A stretch of 64,000 nucleotides of DNA from Yunchengibacter salinarum (GCF_037658235.1 NZ_JBBJLN010000003.1:1-64000), one strand, 5' to 3'. Shown: positions 34,157-43,702, counted from the stretch's first letter. Program-made: numbers and translations. The notes: generated by a model not told the origin, from the letters alone.

Positions 34157-37100
34157 ATGAAATCCACGAACTGGATGACACGGGGGGCGCTGGCTGCACT
34201 GTTGGCATCCGCGTCCATGCCGGTGATGGCCCAGTCCATCACCGCCACGATTGCCGGTCATATCGATTCGGCTGATGGCGATGTGGCCGGGGCCACGGTG
34301 ACCATCATCGATACACGCACGGGGCGGCAACGCGCCGTCACCACGAACCAGAACGGCTCTTTCCGGGTAACGAACCTGGAAGTGGGTGGTCCGTACACGG
34401 TCATGATCGAAAGTGCCGACTACCAGAACCGTGTTGTTGAAGGGGTGATGGTTTCGTCCTCTGCCACCGCGTCCCTGAATCTGGAACTGGCCAGTGGCGA
34501 CAGTGTTGAAGAAATTCTCGTTACCGCCAGTGACATCGGTATGCTTTCCCAGCTCGCCATCGGGCCGGGCCAGGTTTTTAATGAGACCACCATTGAATCC
34601 CTGCCTTCCATCGGTCGGGACTTCCGGGACACGCTGCGGATTGATCCGCGCGTTTCCATCAATGAGGGCAACAGCAATGCGGTAAGCTGTGCCGGTGTGA
34701 ACAACCGTTTCAACAGCCTGACCATTGACGGTATTCAACAGAACGACCCGTTCGGGCTGAACGCTTCCGGTTTCCCGTCCCGCGATGCCACGCCGCTGCC
34801 GCTGGATGCCACGCGGGAACTGTCCGTGGAATTCGCACCCTACAGCGTGGAATACGGCCAGTTCAGCGGGTGCGCCATCAACCTGCTGACCAAGTCCGGC
34901 AGCAATGAATTTCATGGGTCGGCTTTCTTCTTCTATAATGATGACGGCCTGACCGGCTCCAAGATCGATGGCCGGACGGTTTCCAGCGAATCCTTCGAGG
35001 ACCTGAACTGGGGCGCGGAACTGGGCGGCCCGATCATCGAGGACAAGCTGTTCTTCTATGTGGCCTATGAAGAGACCGACGACGGCGGCGTGCAGAACGC
35101 CGGCCCGATCGGCGCGGGCTTCGCGGCGGAAGAAGTGGAGCTGTCCGACGTGGAAACCGTGCAGTCCATCCTTGAAAACCAGTTCGGTCAGGACACGCTG
35201 GGCATTGCCCGCTCCCTGCCGGAAACCACCGAGCGCTGGTTTGGCCGCCTTGACTGGAACATCAACGATCAGCACCGTTTCGCGGGCAGCTATCAGCGTA
35301 TCCGTGAAAACGCGGTGGCCGGTGATGATTTCGGCTTTGAGGATTTCGCCTTCCAGAACAACTTCGCCATTCGTGGTTCCAAGGTCGATATCTTCTCCGC
35401 CCGCCTGTTCTCTGACTGGACGGACAATTTCTCCACCGAAATCCGCTATAGCCGCAGTGAAAACCGGGACCAACAGGACCCGTTCGGCGGTGGTGAACGG
35501 GTGGATGAAAACCCCGTGCCGCGCCTGATCGTGGACACGCCCAGCGGTTCCGTCATCAGCGGCCCCGGCTTTTTCCGTACCGCGAACGAACTGAGCACCG
35601 ATCTGGACCAGGTGAAGCTGCTCGCCAACTACAGCACCAAGAAGCACACCCTGACCTTTGGCTATGAGCTGAACCGGCTGAGTGTGTTCAACCTGTTCGT
35701 GCCGAACTCAACCGGGACGCTTGAATTCGATTCCATCGCCGATCTTCAGGCGGGCCAGGCCAGCGTGGCCACGGTGACGGACAGCTTCTCCGGGGACATC
35801 AATGATGCCGCCGCCAATTTCAATCGCAGCATCCACTCGCTCTATGTTCAGGACGAATGGAAGCCGAACGAAAACCTGACCGTCGTTGCCGGTCTGCGGT
35901 ATGACTTTTACGAAAGCGGCGACAATCCGCCGGAAAACCCCCTGGCGGAAGAGCGTTACGGCATTCCCAACACGCAGGGCTTTGACGGGCTCGACCTGTG
36001 GATGCCGCGTGTGGGCGTGACCTATGAAGCCCCGTGGGAGTTTTACGGTGACACCACCTTCCGCGGCGGTCTCGGCATCTTCGGGGGCGGTGATCCGACC
36101 GTGTGGTTCTCCAATGCCTTCTCCAACTTCGGCTCGGCCAATGCCTTTGCCGGCCTGTTCGGTGGCGGCAGCGGCAATTGTGACGACAGCGCGCTGAACG
36201 TGGTGGATGGCAGCGGCAATTTCACGGGCGTTCCGAACTGCCTGTTCCAGAACGCGCAGGAAGCCGCCCTGGCCAATAACGGCAATATCGATCTGGTTGA
36301 TCCCGATTTCACCCTGCCGTCCGTGCTGCGGTGGAGCTTCGGTTTCAGCCACTATACCGACTTTGACGGTGCCGCCGGTGGCTTCTTCGATGACTGGTCT
36401 CTGGATGTGGACTTCATGGTCTCCAAGCGGCGCAATGCGGCCGACTTCGTGGACCTGACCCTGACACCCATCGGCTTCGCGCCGGATGGCCGCCCGATCT
36501 TCAATCGGGTTGATCCGCTCAATGCCGGTTGTCAGACCAGCTTCCTGGGTCCGCGCCGGGGCTTCCAGTCCGTCAATGAAACCATTGTGGACCCGGTTAC
36601 CGGTGAAACCCGTGTCGTTTCGTCCGTGGGCCCGGAAGGTAGCTGTGACGATCCCAGCGGCGGTCAGGACATCCTGCTGACCAACTCCGACAGGGAAAAT
36701 GAGGGCTTTGAACGGAACCTCGCCATCCGGCTCTTCAAGTCGTTCGATTATGAGCTGTTCAACACGCCGGGCACGTTCAACTTCAATGCCGGCTACGCCT
36801 ATACGGACTCGGAGATCGTCAACCCCACCACCAGCTCCACCGCCGGGTCGAACCTGGAAGAAGTGGCGCTTTCCGTGGTGAACAACCCGACACTGGCGCC
36901 TTCGCAGTTCAACATTCCGCACAACATCACGATCGGTGCCAGCTTCCAGCAGGACTTCTTCGAGGGGCTGACATCCAATCTGGGCTTCTTCTTCCGTGCC
37001 AGCAAGGGGCGGCCTTTCAGCCTGACCTTCTCGGATGATGCGACGGAAGACTTCTTCGGGGACACGGATGACGAGGCGCGTCAGCTTCTGTTCATCCCGA

Positions 37101-37531
37101 CCGGCCCGAACGACCCCCGGTTCGACTTCTCCAACGTTGCACAGGATGAGTTGAACGCCTTCTTCGCGGGGCTGGAATCCATTGGTGCGGATGAATTCGG
37201 CGGCCAGATCGCGCCGCGCAACGTCTTCAACGACCCGTGGACCACGGACCTGGACATTCGGTTCCGTCAGGATCTGCCCACCTTCTTTGAAGGGCACAAG
37301 CTGATCTTCTTCGCGGACATCGAAAACTTCCTGAACTTCGTTGACAGCGGAGGCAACCGCCGCAAGCAGTTCGACCGTGGCGACGTTTTCGAGGGTGTTC
37401 CGCTGATGGATGTGTCCGGCACCAACGATCAGGGCCAGTTCCTGGTGAACAGTGTGGATGCGCCGGTCATTCAGGATGACTTCGTAAACACCGTATGGCG
37501 GGTTCAATTCGGTATTCGTTACGAATTCTGA
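34157..37531 (+). CDS. Oar-like TonB-dependent outer-membrane receptor
   Basis: This is a 1,124-residue receptor. After a signal peptide (cut near MPVMAQS) comes a carboxypeptidase-regulatory-like beta-sandwich (about 28-110, ITATIAGHIDSADGDVAGATV to ASLNLEL). A plug follows (SVEEILVTASD, ESLPSIGRDFRDTLRIDPRV, FNSLTIDGIQQNDPFG), then a long barrel ending in aromatic residues (VQFGIRYEF). This is the Oar/SusC-like layout rather than a siderophore receptor. It lies between the nucleoside importer operon and the RutR-type regulator and has a RutR-like operator upstream, so it may bring nucleosides or nucleic-acid fragments across the outer membrane. That role is inference. The ATG at 34157 follows AAGGGGA. 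Confidence 0.88.
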   Translation: MKSTNWMTRGALAALLASASMPVMAQSITATIAGHIDSADGDVAGATVTIIDTRTGRQRAVTTNQNGSFRVTNLEVGGPYTVMIESADYQNRVVEGVMVSSSATASLNLELASGDSVEEILVTASDIGMLSQLAIGPGQVFNETTIESLPSIGRDFRDTLRIDPRVSINEGNSNAVSCAGVNNRFNSLTIDGIQQNDPFGLNASGFPSRDATPLPLDATRELSVEFAPYSVEYGQFSGCAINLLTKSGSNEFHGSAFFFYNDDGLTGSKIDGRTVSSESFEDLNWGAELGGPIIEDKLFFYVAYEETDDGGVQNAGPIGAGFAAEEVELSDVETVQSILENQFGQDTLGIARSLPETTERWFGRLDWNINDQHRFAGSYQRIRENAVAGDDFGFEDFAFQNNFAIRGSKVDIFSARLFSDWTDNFSTEIRYSRSENRDQQDPFGGGERVDENPVPRLIVDTPSGSVISGPGFFRTANELSTDLDQVKLLANYSTKKHTLTFGYELNRLSVFNLFVPNSTGTLEFDSIADLQAGQASVATVTDSFSGDINDAAANFNRSIHSLYVQDEWKPNENLTVVAGLRYDFYESGDNPPENPLAEERYGIPNTQGFDGLDLWMPRVGVTYEAPWEFYGDTTFRGGLGIFGGGDPTVWFSNAFSNFGSANAFAGLFGGGSGNCDDSALNVVDGSGNFTGVPNCLFQNAQEAALANNGNIDLVDPDFTLPSVLRWSFGFSHYTDFDGAAGGFFDDWSLDVDFMVSKRRNAADFVDLTLTPIGFAPDGRPIFNRVDPLNAGCQTSFLGPRRGFQSVNETIVDPVTGETRVVSSVGPEGSCDDPSGGQDILLTNSDRENEGFERNLAIRLFKSFDYELFNTPGTFNFNAGYAYTDSEIVNPTTSSTAGSNLEEVALSVVNNPTLAPSQFNIPHNITIGASFQQDFFEGLTSNLGFFFRASKGRPFSLTFSDDATEDFFGDTDDEARQLLFIPTGPNDPRFDFSNVAQDELNAFFAGLESIGADEFGGQIAPRNVFNDPWTTDLDIRFRQDLPTFFEGHKLIFFADIENFLNFVDSGGNRRKQFDRGDVFEGVPLMDVSGTNDQGQFLVNSVDAPVIQDDFVNTVWRVQFGIRYEF

Positions 37532-37577
37532 TACCGACCGTCTGCCAAGACTGTGACGTTCCTTCCCGAGCGTCCAG

Positions 37578-37610
37578 ACCCGGAGCCTTCGCGGGCTCCG
37601 GGTTTTTTTT
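37578..37610 (+). terminator. Rho-independent terminator after the Oar-like receptor gene
   Basis: A ten-base-pair stem (ACCCGGAGCC at 37578-37587 with GGCTCCGGGT at 37594-37603) with a six-base loop is followed by a run of T to 37610. It is the clearest intrinsic terminator in the window. Confidence 0.92.
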
Positions 37611-37734
37611 GTATCTTCCGTGCTGTGCGGGGCACACTGGCGGCGAAAAGGGCGCCAGCCAGGCGGCTGTGGTTCAACCGGGGATGGACGGGCGGGCGGC
37701 AATATGCTTAAACCCGATCTCATGAGGGAAGCGT

Positions 37735-38385
37735 ATGAACAAACCGCCTGAAAAGCCTGTGGAGCGGCGCCACAAGGGGGCGATCCGCCGACAGAATGAA
37801 AGCAGGATATTGCAGGCTGCGGAAGCGGTCTTTTCCCGCCAGGGATTCCGGGGCGCGAGCATTGGCATGATTGCCGAAGCCGCCGGGGTGCCCAAGCCCA
37901 ATGTGTATTATTATTTCTCGTCCAAGGAAGACCTGTACCGCAAGGTGATCGAGGGAATCTGCGGGGACTGGCTGCGCGCGGCGGAATGCTTTGACACCAC
38001 GGAAGACCCGGCGGTGGCCATTCTGGGCTATGTGCGCGCCAAGATGGATCTGGCCCGGAAGCGGCCCGATGCATCGCGCATCTGGGCCATTGAAATGGCA
38101 CGCGGCGCGCCGATCATCCGCCCTTATCTGGAAAATGTGGTCAAGCCCTGGGTGGAAGGGCGCGCGGCGGTGGTGGAACACTGGATCGAGACCGGTGCGC
38201 TGGACCCGGTGTGCCCCCATACGCTGTTCTACATGATCTGGGCCACCACCCAGCATTATGCGGATTTCGAGGCCCAGATCACCGCGATCAATGAAGGCCC
38301 GCTGGACGATGCGGCCTTCACCCGCGCCCGGCGCGAAGTGGAACGTCTGATCTTGTCGGCGCTCAATCTTTCTCCGCCCGCCTGA
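37735..38385 (+). CDS. RutR-type TetR-family transcriptional regulator
   Basis: This is a 216-residue repressor. The N-terminal helix-turn-helix (about 18-65) reads ILQAAEAVFSRQGFRGASIG then IAEAAGVPKPNVYYYFSSKEDLY. The C-terminal ligand domain resembles E. coli RutR: RPDASRIWAIEMARGAPII corresponds to the RutR segment around YPQASRLFCMEMLAGAP, and FYMIWATTQHYADFEAQI to FMIWASTQHYADFAPQV. RutR binds uracil or thymine, which release it from TTGACCAnnTGGTCAA sites. Three similar palindromes lie in this window in front of nucleoside genes, so the protein probably controls them; induction by a pyrimidine base is inferred. The ATG at 37735 follows AGGGAAG. Confidence 0.88.
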   Translation: MNKPPEKPVERRHKGAIRRQNESRILQAAEAVFSRQGFRGASIGMIAEAAGVPKPNVYYYFSSKEDLYRKVIEGICGDWLRAAECFDTTEDPAVAILGYVRAKMDLARKRPDASRIWAIEMARGAPIIRPYLENVVKPWVEGRAAVVEHWIETGALDPVCPHTLFYMIWATTQHYADFEAQITAINEGPLDDAAFTRARREVERLILSALNLSPPA

Positions 38386-40087
38386 TCGCATCCAGCAATT
38401 GCCGGGCGGCCCGGCGCTGAAAGGCGGACGGGGCCAGGGTGCCGTCCGGGCGCGGGCGGGGCAGCAGGGTGCCCTGCCACTGATCGAAATCGGCCCTGTC
38501 CCGCGCGGTCAGCACGGCGAAACTGGCCGGATAATCATAGGCACAGCCGGACAGGATCACCGGCCAGTGCGGCGGGTCCGCGACCTTGTCGGGCGGCGCG
38601 TCCTGAAGCGCGGCAAGCATCCACGGGGCCAGATCCCGGTGGCTTTTCACATGGCCCGGAACATCCGCACCCAGCACCAGCAGGGGCACCTGTAGCTGTG
38701 CGGCGGTAAGCTGGCTGGCATGGCCGATCACGCCGGATTCCATCAGCGCCTCGCCGTGATCGCCGGTGATCACCACCACCGTGTCGTCCAGCAGGCCATC
38801 CGCCTGAAGGCCCTTGATCAGGCCGCTGATCTCCCGATCCGTTTCCCGAAGCGCCGCCTGATAGCGGCCCACCGGGTCTTTCAGTGCTGCCGGCGCATCC
38901 CCCAGATAGGGGAAATGCGGCCCCATATAATAAGCCAGATGGAAAAACGGGGTGCCAGTGGCCGCGGCGGACTCGATCGCCCGGCGGGTGGCGGCTGTCA
39001 CGCTTTTCTCCCGCGCGGCGCGGCTGTCCTTCGTGGCCACATGGCGCTGATCCGGCTGACCCAGGGTCACATCGATGGTGTCATACCAGTCCAGCGAAAA
39101 GGCTTCCGCCGTGCTGATGCGATAGCCGCTGGCCGACAATGCCCGCGCCAGGCGCCCCGGCGCCGGATGGGCGCGGGCGCGGGAAAAGGCCGTGGGCAGA
39201 CGCCCGGTGAGCAGGGTGAACAGGCTGAAATGGGTGCAGTTCGCCGCGCTCCAGTGCCGGGTATTCAGGCTGCCCGCGCGCGCCAGTTCCATCAGTCCCG
39301 GCATGTGCCCGCTGTCGGGGGCCAGACTGTCCCCGCGCAGAGAATCCACCACCACCAGAAGCAGGTTCCGATCCCCCGAAAGGGCAGGCAGGCTTTCCGG
39401 CGGCATTGCCGGGCCGGGCGGATCAATCCGGCCAAGCGCGAAGGGGTTGTCCCCCCACGGCCCCAGAATCGGGCCCGTCAGGATTTTCAGGTGCCAGGGA
39501 TGCGGCGTGATCAGGACGGGCGCGGCCCGGCGCAGGGTGACGGCTCGCGGGTCGCCCTGATGAAACCAGACCGCGTGGAGCCCCTGTACCGTCATGCCGC
39601 TGGCCACCGCAAGCGCGATGAGCCAGCGCACCCGTCGGCAGCCTTGGCGGGCGGTAAGCCAGATGGCGGCGGCGGCCACGCCAGCCAGCAGCAACAGCGG
39701 CACGGCCACGGTGACCGGCGTATGGCCGCCGCCGCCCGGAGTGGTCAAAAGCCCGATGGTGAGGCTGTTCAGATGCAGGCCGATCAGGTGCGCGGCCAGT
39801 GCTTCCAGCGCCAGGAACAGGCTGATCAGGGCCAGCACGATCGCCGCCAGCCAGCGATGCAGGCGGCCCGCCAGCCGGACCAGCAGCCATGCCAGCGCCC
39901 ACAGGCTCAGACCGTGCAGGGTCAGCGGGCCCCACAACACGGGGTGCGGGCCGTCCGCCGGGCCACCCGCATCACCGGTGAGCGCAAATATCATCAGCAA
40001 TGCCAGCCACAGCCCGGTCAGCCGGTCGCGGTCTGGCCGGGTCATGCCCGCCCCACCACGGGGAATGGCGAAAGCGGGGCGTGCCAT
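38363..40087 (-). CDS. Membrane-anchored sulfatase/phosphoethanolamine-transferase-like protein
   Basis: The 574-residue protein has four or five N-terminal helices (about 20-180), then an extracytoplasmic alkaline-phosphatase-superfamily domain. Motifs seen are LLVVVDSLRGDS (first metal aspartate), SAANCTHFSLFTLLTG (Thr or Cys nucleophile region) and VVITGDHGEALMES (late metal Asp and His). The layout matches LtaS/PbgA/YejM-type enzymes that modify envelope glycolipids or act as sensors. The substrate is unknown. It begins one base after the MFS stop on the same strand (TAG-T-ATG), so the two are coupled; a second start at 40045 is possible. Its 3' end overlaps the regulator gene at 37735 by 23 bases, tail to tail. 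Confidence 0.8.
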   Translation of the reverse strand: MARPAFAIPRGGAGMTRPDRDRLTGLWLALLMIFALTGDAGGPADGPHPVLWGPLTLHGLSLWALAWLLVRLAGRLHRWLAAIVLALISLFLALEALAAHLIGLHLNSLTIGLLTTPGGGGHTPVTVAVPLLLLAGVAAAAIWLTARQGCRRVRWLIALAVASGMTVQGLHAVWFHQGDPRAVTLRRAAPVLITPHPWHLKILTGPILGPWGDNPFALGRIDPPGPAMPPESLPALSGDRNLLLVVVDSLRGDSLAPDSGHMPGLMELARAGSLNTRHWSAANCTHFSLFTLLTGRLPTAFSRARAHPAPGRLARALSASGYRISTAEAFSLDWYDTIDVTLGQPDQRHVATKDSRAAREKSVTAATRRAIESAAATGTPFFHLAYYMGPHFPYLGDAPAALKDPVGRYQAALRETDREISGLIKGLQADGLLDDTVVVITGDHGEALMESGVIGHASQLTAAQLQVPLLVLGADVPGHVKSHRDLAPWMLAALQDAPPDKVADPPHWPVILSGCAYDYPASFAVLTARDRADFDQWQGTLLPRPRPDGTLAPSAFQRRAARQLLDAIRRAEKD

Positions 40088-40088
40088 A

Positions 40089-41438
40089 CTATGGGCCGCC
40101 TTTGCCCGCTGCCGCCTGTTTTTCCGCGTCACGGCGCGCGATCGCGCCGGGCAGCAGCGTTCCGGCGCGCCAGAACAGCCATGCCTTGATGACGCCGAAG
40201 GCCAGGGTGATCAGCAGGGCTTCGCGCAATTGTTCCACACCGCTCAGCGCGCGCAACAGGTCGCTCAGCGCGCCCACCGTGACCGGCCCCAGCCCCAGCC
40301 CGATCAGATTGATGACGAAATACAGAACGGCACTGGCCATGGCGCGTTGCCGGGCGCTGACCAGTCGATGGCTGGTGGCGATGGCGGGGGCCAGATACAT
40401 GGTGGAGAAAATCTGGCCCAGAAAGATGCTGAGAATCACCACATCCAGCCGACCGCTGAGGAAGGTCAGCACATAGAAGCCAAGCCCGATGACGGATGCC
40501 AGCCCCGGTGTCCACAAATACCAGCGCATATCCCCGCGGGCGGCGATCCGATCCGCCAGATAGCCGCCGCCAAAGCTGCCGACCATGCCGCCAAAGCCCC
40601 CGGCCAGCGCCAGGGTCAGCCCCACATCGCCTGCGTCCAGCCCGTGATAGCGGGCAAGAAAGCTGGGCATGAAATTACCGATGCCATAGCCGAAAAAAGC
40701 GGCAATGGCGCTGGCCAGCGCCACGGTTCGGAAGGTCCGGTCTTTCAGCATGACCACCATGGCGGTCAGGCCCAGCGTATCGGCCAGGCTGGCTTTCGGC
40801 TGGTCGGCGCCGGTGCCTGTGGGCAGGCTGTCATCGGCGTGGCGGGCCGGTTCGGGCACGGTGGTCATCAACAGCATGGCCAGCGCGATGCCGGGCAGCC
40901 CCACCATCAGGAAGGTGGTGCGCCAGCCGAAGATTTCCGCCAGTTGGCCGCCCACCAGATAGCCCAGCAGCACGCCAAAGAACAGGCCGCTGGAATAGAT
41001 GGCCAAAGCCGTCGCGCGGCGTTTTTCGCTGAACATGCCCGATATCATGCTGTGGGCGGGCGGGCTGCACCCGGCTTCGCCGATTCCGACGCCGATACGC
41101 GCCGCCACCAGTTGGCCATAGCTCTGCACAAGCCCGCTGAGCGCCGTCATGGCCGACCAGATGGTCAGCGCCCCGGCCACGATATTGCGCCGGTTGCTGC
41201 GATCCGCCAGCCGGGCCACGGGCAGGCCAGCGGTGACATAGAACAGCGCGAAGGTGAAACCGCTCAACACGCCAAGCTGTGTGTCGGACAGGCCCAGGTC
41301 CGCCTTGATCAGTTCCTGCATCACCACCAATATGTAGCGGTCGATGAAATTGAAGGCGTAAACCAGTGTCAGCACGAGCAAGGCATAGACTTTCACCCCG
41401 TCGCTCATGCCCGATGCGGGCTTCCCGAAAAATGACAC
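40089..41438 (-). CDS. Spinster-type MFS transporter
   Basis: This is a 449-residue transporter with twelve predicted helices. YAFNFIDRYILVVMQELIKADLGLS and the inter-helix motif GLPVARLADRSNRRNIVAGAL, followed by ARIGVGIGEAGCSPPAHSMISGMF, are the pattern of the Spinster-like MFS group, which includes lipid and aromatic-compound exporters. The best start is a GTG at 41438, eight bases after AAAGGGAG; an ATG at 41408 is the alternative. It is coupled to the sulfatase-like gene behind it, which suggests movement of an envelope lipid or glycan precursor, but nothing in the sequence fixes the substrate. It is divergent from the DxD protein gene at 41521. Confidence 0.85.
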   Translation of the reverse strand: MSFFGKPASGMSDGVKVYALLVLTLVYAFNFIDRYILVVMQELIKADLGLSDTQLGVLSGFTFALFYVTAGLPVARLADRSNRRNIVAGALTIWSAMTALSGLVQSYGQLVAARIGVGIGEAGCSPPAHSMISGMFSEKRRATALAIYSSGLFFGVLLGYLVGGQLAEIFGWRTTFLMVGLPGIALAMLLMTTVPEPARHADDSLPTGTGADQPKASLADTLGLTAMVVMLKDRTFRTVALASAIAAFFGYGIGNFMPSFLARYHGLDAGDVGLTLALAGGFGGMVGSFGGGYLADRIAARGDMRWYLWTPGLASVIGLGFYVLTFLSGRLDVVILSIFLGQIFSTMYLAPAIATSHRLVSARQRAMASAVLYFVINLIGLGLGPVTVGALSDLLRALSGVEQLREALLITLAFGVIKAWLFWRAGTLLPGAIARRDAEKQAAAGKGGP

Positions 41439-41520
41439 GTGCACTGCTCCCTTTTGCCGATCGCATCCCCCGAATGGCGAGCGGATGTGATCACCTTTCC
41501 CCATTGATGAAGCCGGGTCA

Positions 41521-42270
41521 ATGACGGCGCTGGTGCTGCAATCCTGCCATGAGTGGCCAAGGGCGGGCTGGCGCCTGCGGGCGATGGAAAGCGTGCGCGC
41601 CTGGGCCGCCGGCATCAATGCGGCCTATCGTTTTCTGGATGATGCCCTGTTCGATCCGGTGCCCGGCGCGCTTCGCGCACGCCATGCGGGCCAGCCCGTG
41701 GTGCTGACCGACCTGGCCCGCCTGATGGCGCTGGAACAGGCTCTGGCTGAAGGGTATGAGGCGGCGGTCTGGCTGGACAGTGATGTGTTCGTGGCGGCCC
41801 CGCATCGGCTTTTCCTGCCCGATGGCGCTTTCCTGCCGGGGCGGGAAGTGTGGGTGCAGGCAGACCGGCGCGGGCGGCCAAAAGCCTATCGGAAGGTGCA
41901 TAATGCGGCGCTGCTGGTGCGGCCCGGCGGCGCCACGCTGGCCTTTTACCGGGAGGCCGCGGGCCACATGCTGGCCCGCGCCGAGCCGCCGCTGGTGCCG
42001 CAGTTCATCGGCCCGAAATTCCTGTCGGCGCTCCATAACATGGTGGGATTCGATGTGTGGGACGGTGTGGGGATGCTGTCGCCGCTGGCGCTGCGGGATG
42101 CGGCGCGGGGTGGCGGCCCGGCACTGGCGCGGACCCTGGCCGGGCATGACAGCGCGCCCGCGGCGGTCAATCTGTCGGCATCCATGATCGGGCGGGGCAG
42201 CGACGGCGTGCGCCCGGATGCGGCCATGATGGACGCCGCCATGGATCGGCTGCCCGCATTGCTGGGCTGA
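41521..42270 (+). CDS. Uncharacterised DxD-motif protein, possibly a glycosyltransferase
   Basis: I do not recognise a named family in this 249-residue protein. Residues 70-90 (MALEQALAEGYEAAVWLDSDVFV) have the helix plus WLDSDVFV strand of GT-A-fold glycosyltransferases, where the DxD binds a metal-nucleotide sugar. FDVWDGVGMLSPLAL and VNLSASMIGRG follow later. There is no signal peptide or membrane helix. The ribosome site before the ATG at 41521 is poor. It is divergent from the Spinster MFS and sulfatase-like pair and could belong to the same envelope-modification set. The glycosyltransferase call rests mainly on one motif. Confidence 0.45.
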   Translation: MTALVLQSCHEWPRAGWRLRAMESVRAWAAGINAAYRFLDDALFDPVPGALRARHAGQPVVLTDLARLMALEQALAEGYEAAVWLDSDVFVAAPHRLFLPDGAFLPGREVWVQADRRGRPKAYRKVHNAALLVRPGGATLAFYREAAGHMLARAEPPLVPQFIGPKFLSALHNMVGFDVWDGVGMLSPLALRDAARGGGPALARTLAGHDSAPAAVNLSASMIGRGSDGVRPDAAMMDAAMDRLPALLG

Positions 42271-42364
42271 GGGCGTTTCGGCGGTAAAGGCGGGGGCCAT
42301 GAACCGGCGCCCCTGTTGGCCATTGGCCATGGAAGGGGCGCCGGTGGCTGTGGCTGCGTTCGTC

Positions 42365-43618
42365 TCAGGCGGCGTCCGCCTGCGCCTCGGCGGCGATGGT
42401 TTCCACCTGCTGCCAGACCCGGAGCGCGTTGCCGGACAGGATCAGCTTGATGTCCTCCTCGGAATAGCCGCGCCCAAGCAGGCGTTCCACCAGGTCGGGA
42501 TAGCTGGATACGTCCTTCAGGCCCGTGGGCAGGCTGTCCCCCACGCCGTCATAGTCGGAGCCGAGCCCCACATGCTCGATGCCCACCAGGTCCACCACAT
42601 GGTCGATATGGTCCACCACGTCGCTGATGTCTGCGTAAGGGTATGGATTGTCTTCCCGGTAGCGCTTTTCAAAGGCTTCGCGCACCTTCTGGGTGTCGTC
42701 CAGACCCTCCCGGTCCAGATAGGTCATATAGGCTTCCGTCCGGGCGGGGCGGTAGCCATTGGCGCGCGCGGTGACAAAGGCGGACCCGTAATTGATCATC
42801 ACCACGCCGCCCTTGTTGGCGATGGCCTTGATCAGCGGATCGGACAGATTGCGCTCAAAGCCCGGCGTGAAGGCGCGGACGGAGGAATGGCTGGCGATCA
42901 CCGGGGCGCGGCTGGTTTCCAGCACGTCTTCGATCGCCTTGTCGCTCAGATGGCTCACATCCACCATGATGCCCAGATCGTTCATTTCCTGCACCACCGT
43001 GCGGCCAAAATCGGACAGGCCATCCCATTGACGTTCGGGGTCATAGCTGCTGTCGGACAGGTGGTTGGACTTGGAATGGGCCAGCGTGATGTAGCGGATT
43101 CCCCGGTCATGAAAATGCTTCAGCAGGTCCAGGCTGCCATTGATCGGGGAGCCGTTTTCCATGCCCAGCGGCAGGGCGATCTTGCCCGCATCGGTGATGG
43201 CCTGCACCTCCGCCACGCTTTTGGCGATGGCGAACTTGTCCGGCGCTTCCGACACGATGCGTTCCACAATGTCGATCATGGCATTGGCGTGGTCGGTGGC
43301 TTTCTGGCTGTCGCCATATTCCGCCGGGGTGTAGATGGACATGAAGGGCGCGTTCAGCCCGCCCTTTTCGGCGCGGGGATGGTCGAAGTCCCCGTCCGGC
43401 GCGGCTGTTGATACATCCACCCAGTTGCGGTTCAGCCGATAGGGCACGTCGATATGGCCGTCCACGATGATCGTCTCAAGCGCCAGTTTTCTGGCGGTTT
43501 CGGCCATATTGGCCTGGTCGGCGGTGTCATTGTCGGCCCCGTTGCCGCAGGCGGCCAGCGCCAGCAGCGAAAGCGCGGCAAGCGGGCGGCGCCAGATATG
43601 AACGGATGACGGATGCAT
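42365..43618 (-). CDS. Lipoprotein membrane dipeptidase (peptidase M19)
   Basis: This is a 417-residue zinc dipeptidase of the renal-dipeptidase family, which cleaves dipeptides including D-containing and dehydro forms. The start at 43618 follows GGGGGAG. A lipoprotein signal (PLAALSLLALAACG) predicts lipid anchoring at cysteine 24, so the enzyme faces the periplasm. Metal-site motifs are IIVDGHIDVPYRL, LGMENGSP, MVDVSHLSDKAIEDVLE, VIASHSSVRAF and HVGLGSDYDGVG. It stands alone between the DxD gene and feoB, with about 80 bases to feoB. Confidence 0.93.
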   Translation of the reverse strand: MHPSSVHIWRRPLAALSLLALAACGNGADNDTADQANMAETARKLALETIIVDGHIDVPYRLNRNWVDVSTAAPDGDFDHPRAEKGGLNAPFMSIYTPAEYGDSQKATDHANAMIDIVERIVSEAPDKFAIAKSVAEVQAITDAGKIALPLGMENGSPINGSLDLLKHFHDRGIRYITLAHSKSNHLSDSSYDPERQWDGLSDFGRTVVQEMNDLGIMVDVSHLSDKAIEDVLETSRAPVIASHSSVRAFTPGFERNLSDPLIKAIANKGGVVMINYGSAFVTARANGYRPARTEAYMTYLDREGLDDTQKVREAFEKRYREDNPYPYADISDVVDHIDHVVDLVGIEHVGLGSDYDGVGDSLPTGLKDVSSYPDLVERLLGRGYSEEDIKLILSGNALRVWQQVETIAAEAQADAA

Positions 43619-43702
43619 GGTCTTTCTCCCCCTGGATGGCAAAAGCACAGCCCCTTGCTATCCCTTTCAACCGGGCAGAACAAGAGCGGACTGCCCGCGA
43701 GC

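Noticed and set aside
38720..40189. A long plus-strand open frame opposite the sulfatase-like gene
   Set aside because: Composition is Gln/Arg/His-rich shadow sequence; the opposite strand has sulfatase motifs and membrane helices.
41502..41523. CATTGA...TCAATG inverted repeat between the MFS and DxD genes
   Set aside because: The ten-base spacer and overlap with the start codon make a chance occurrence likely.
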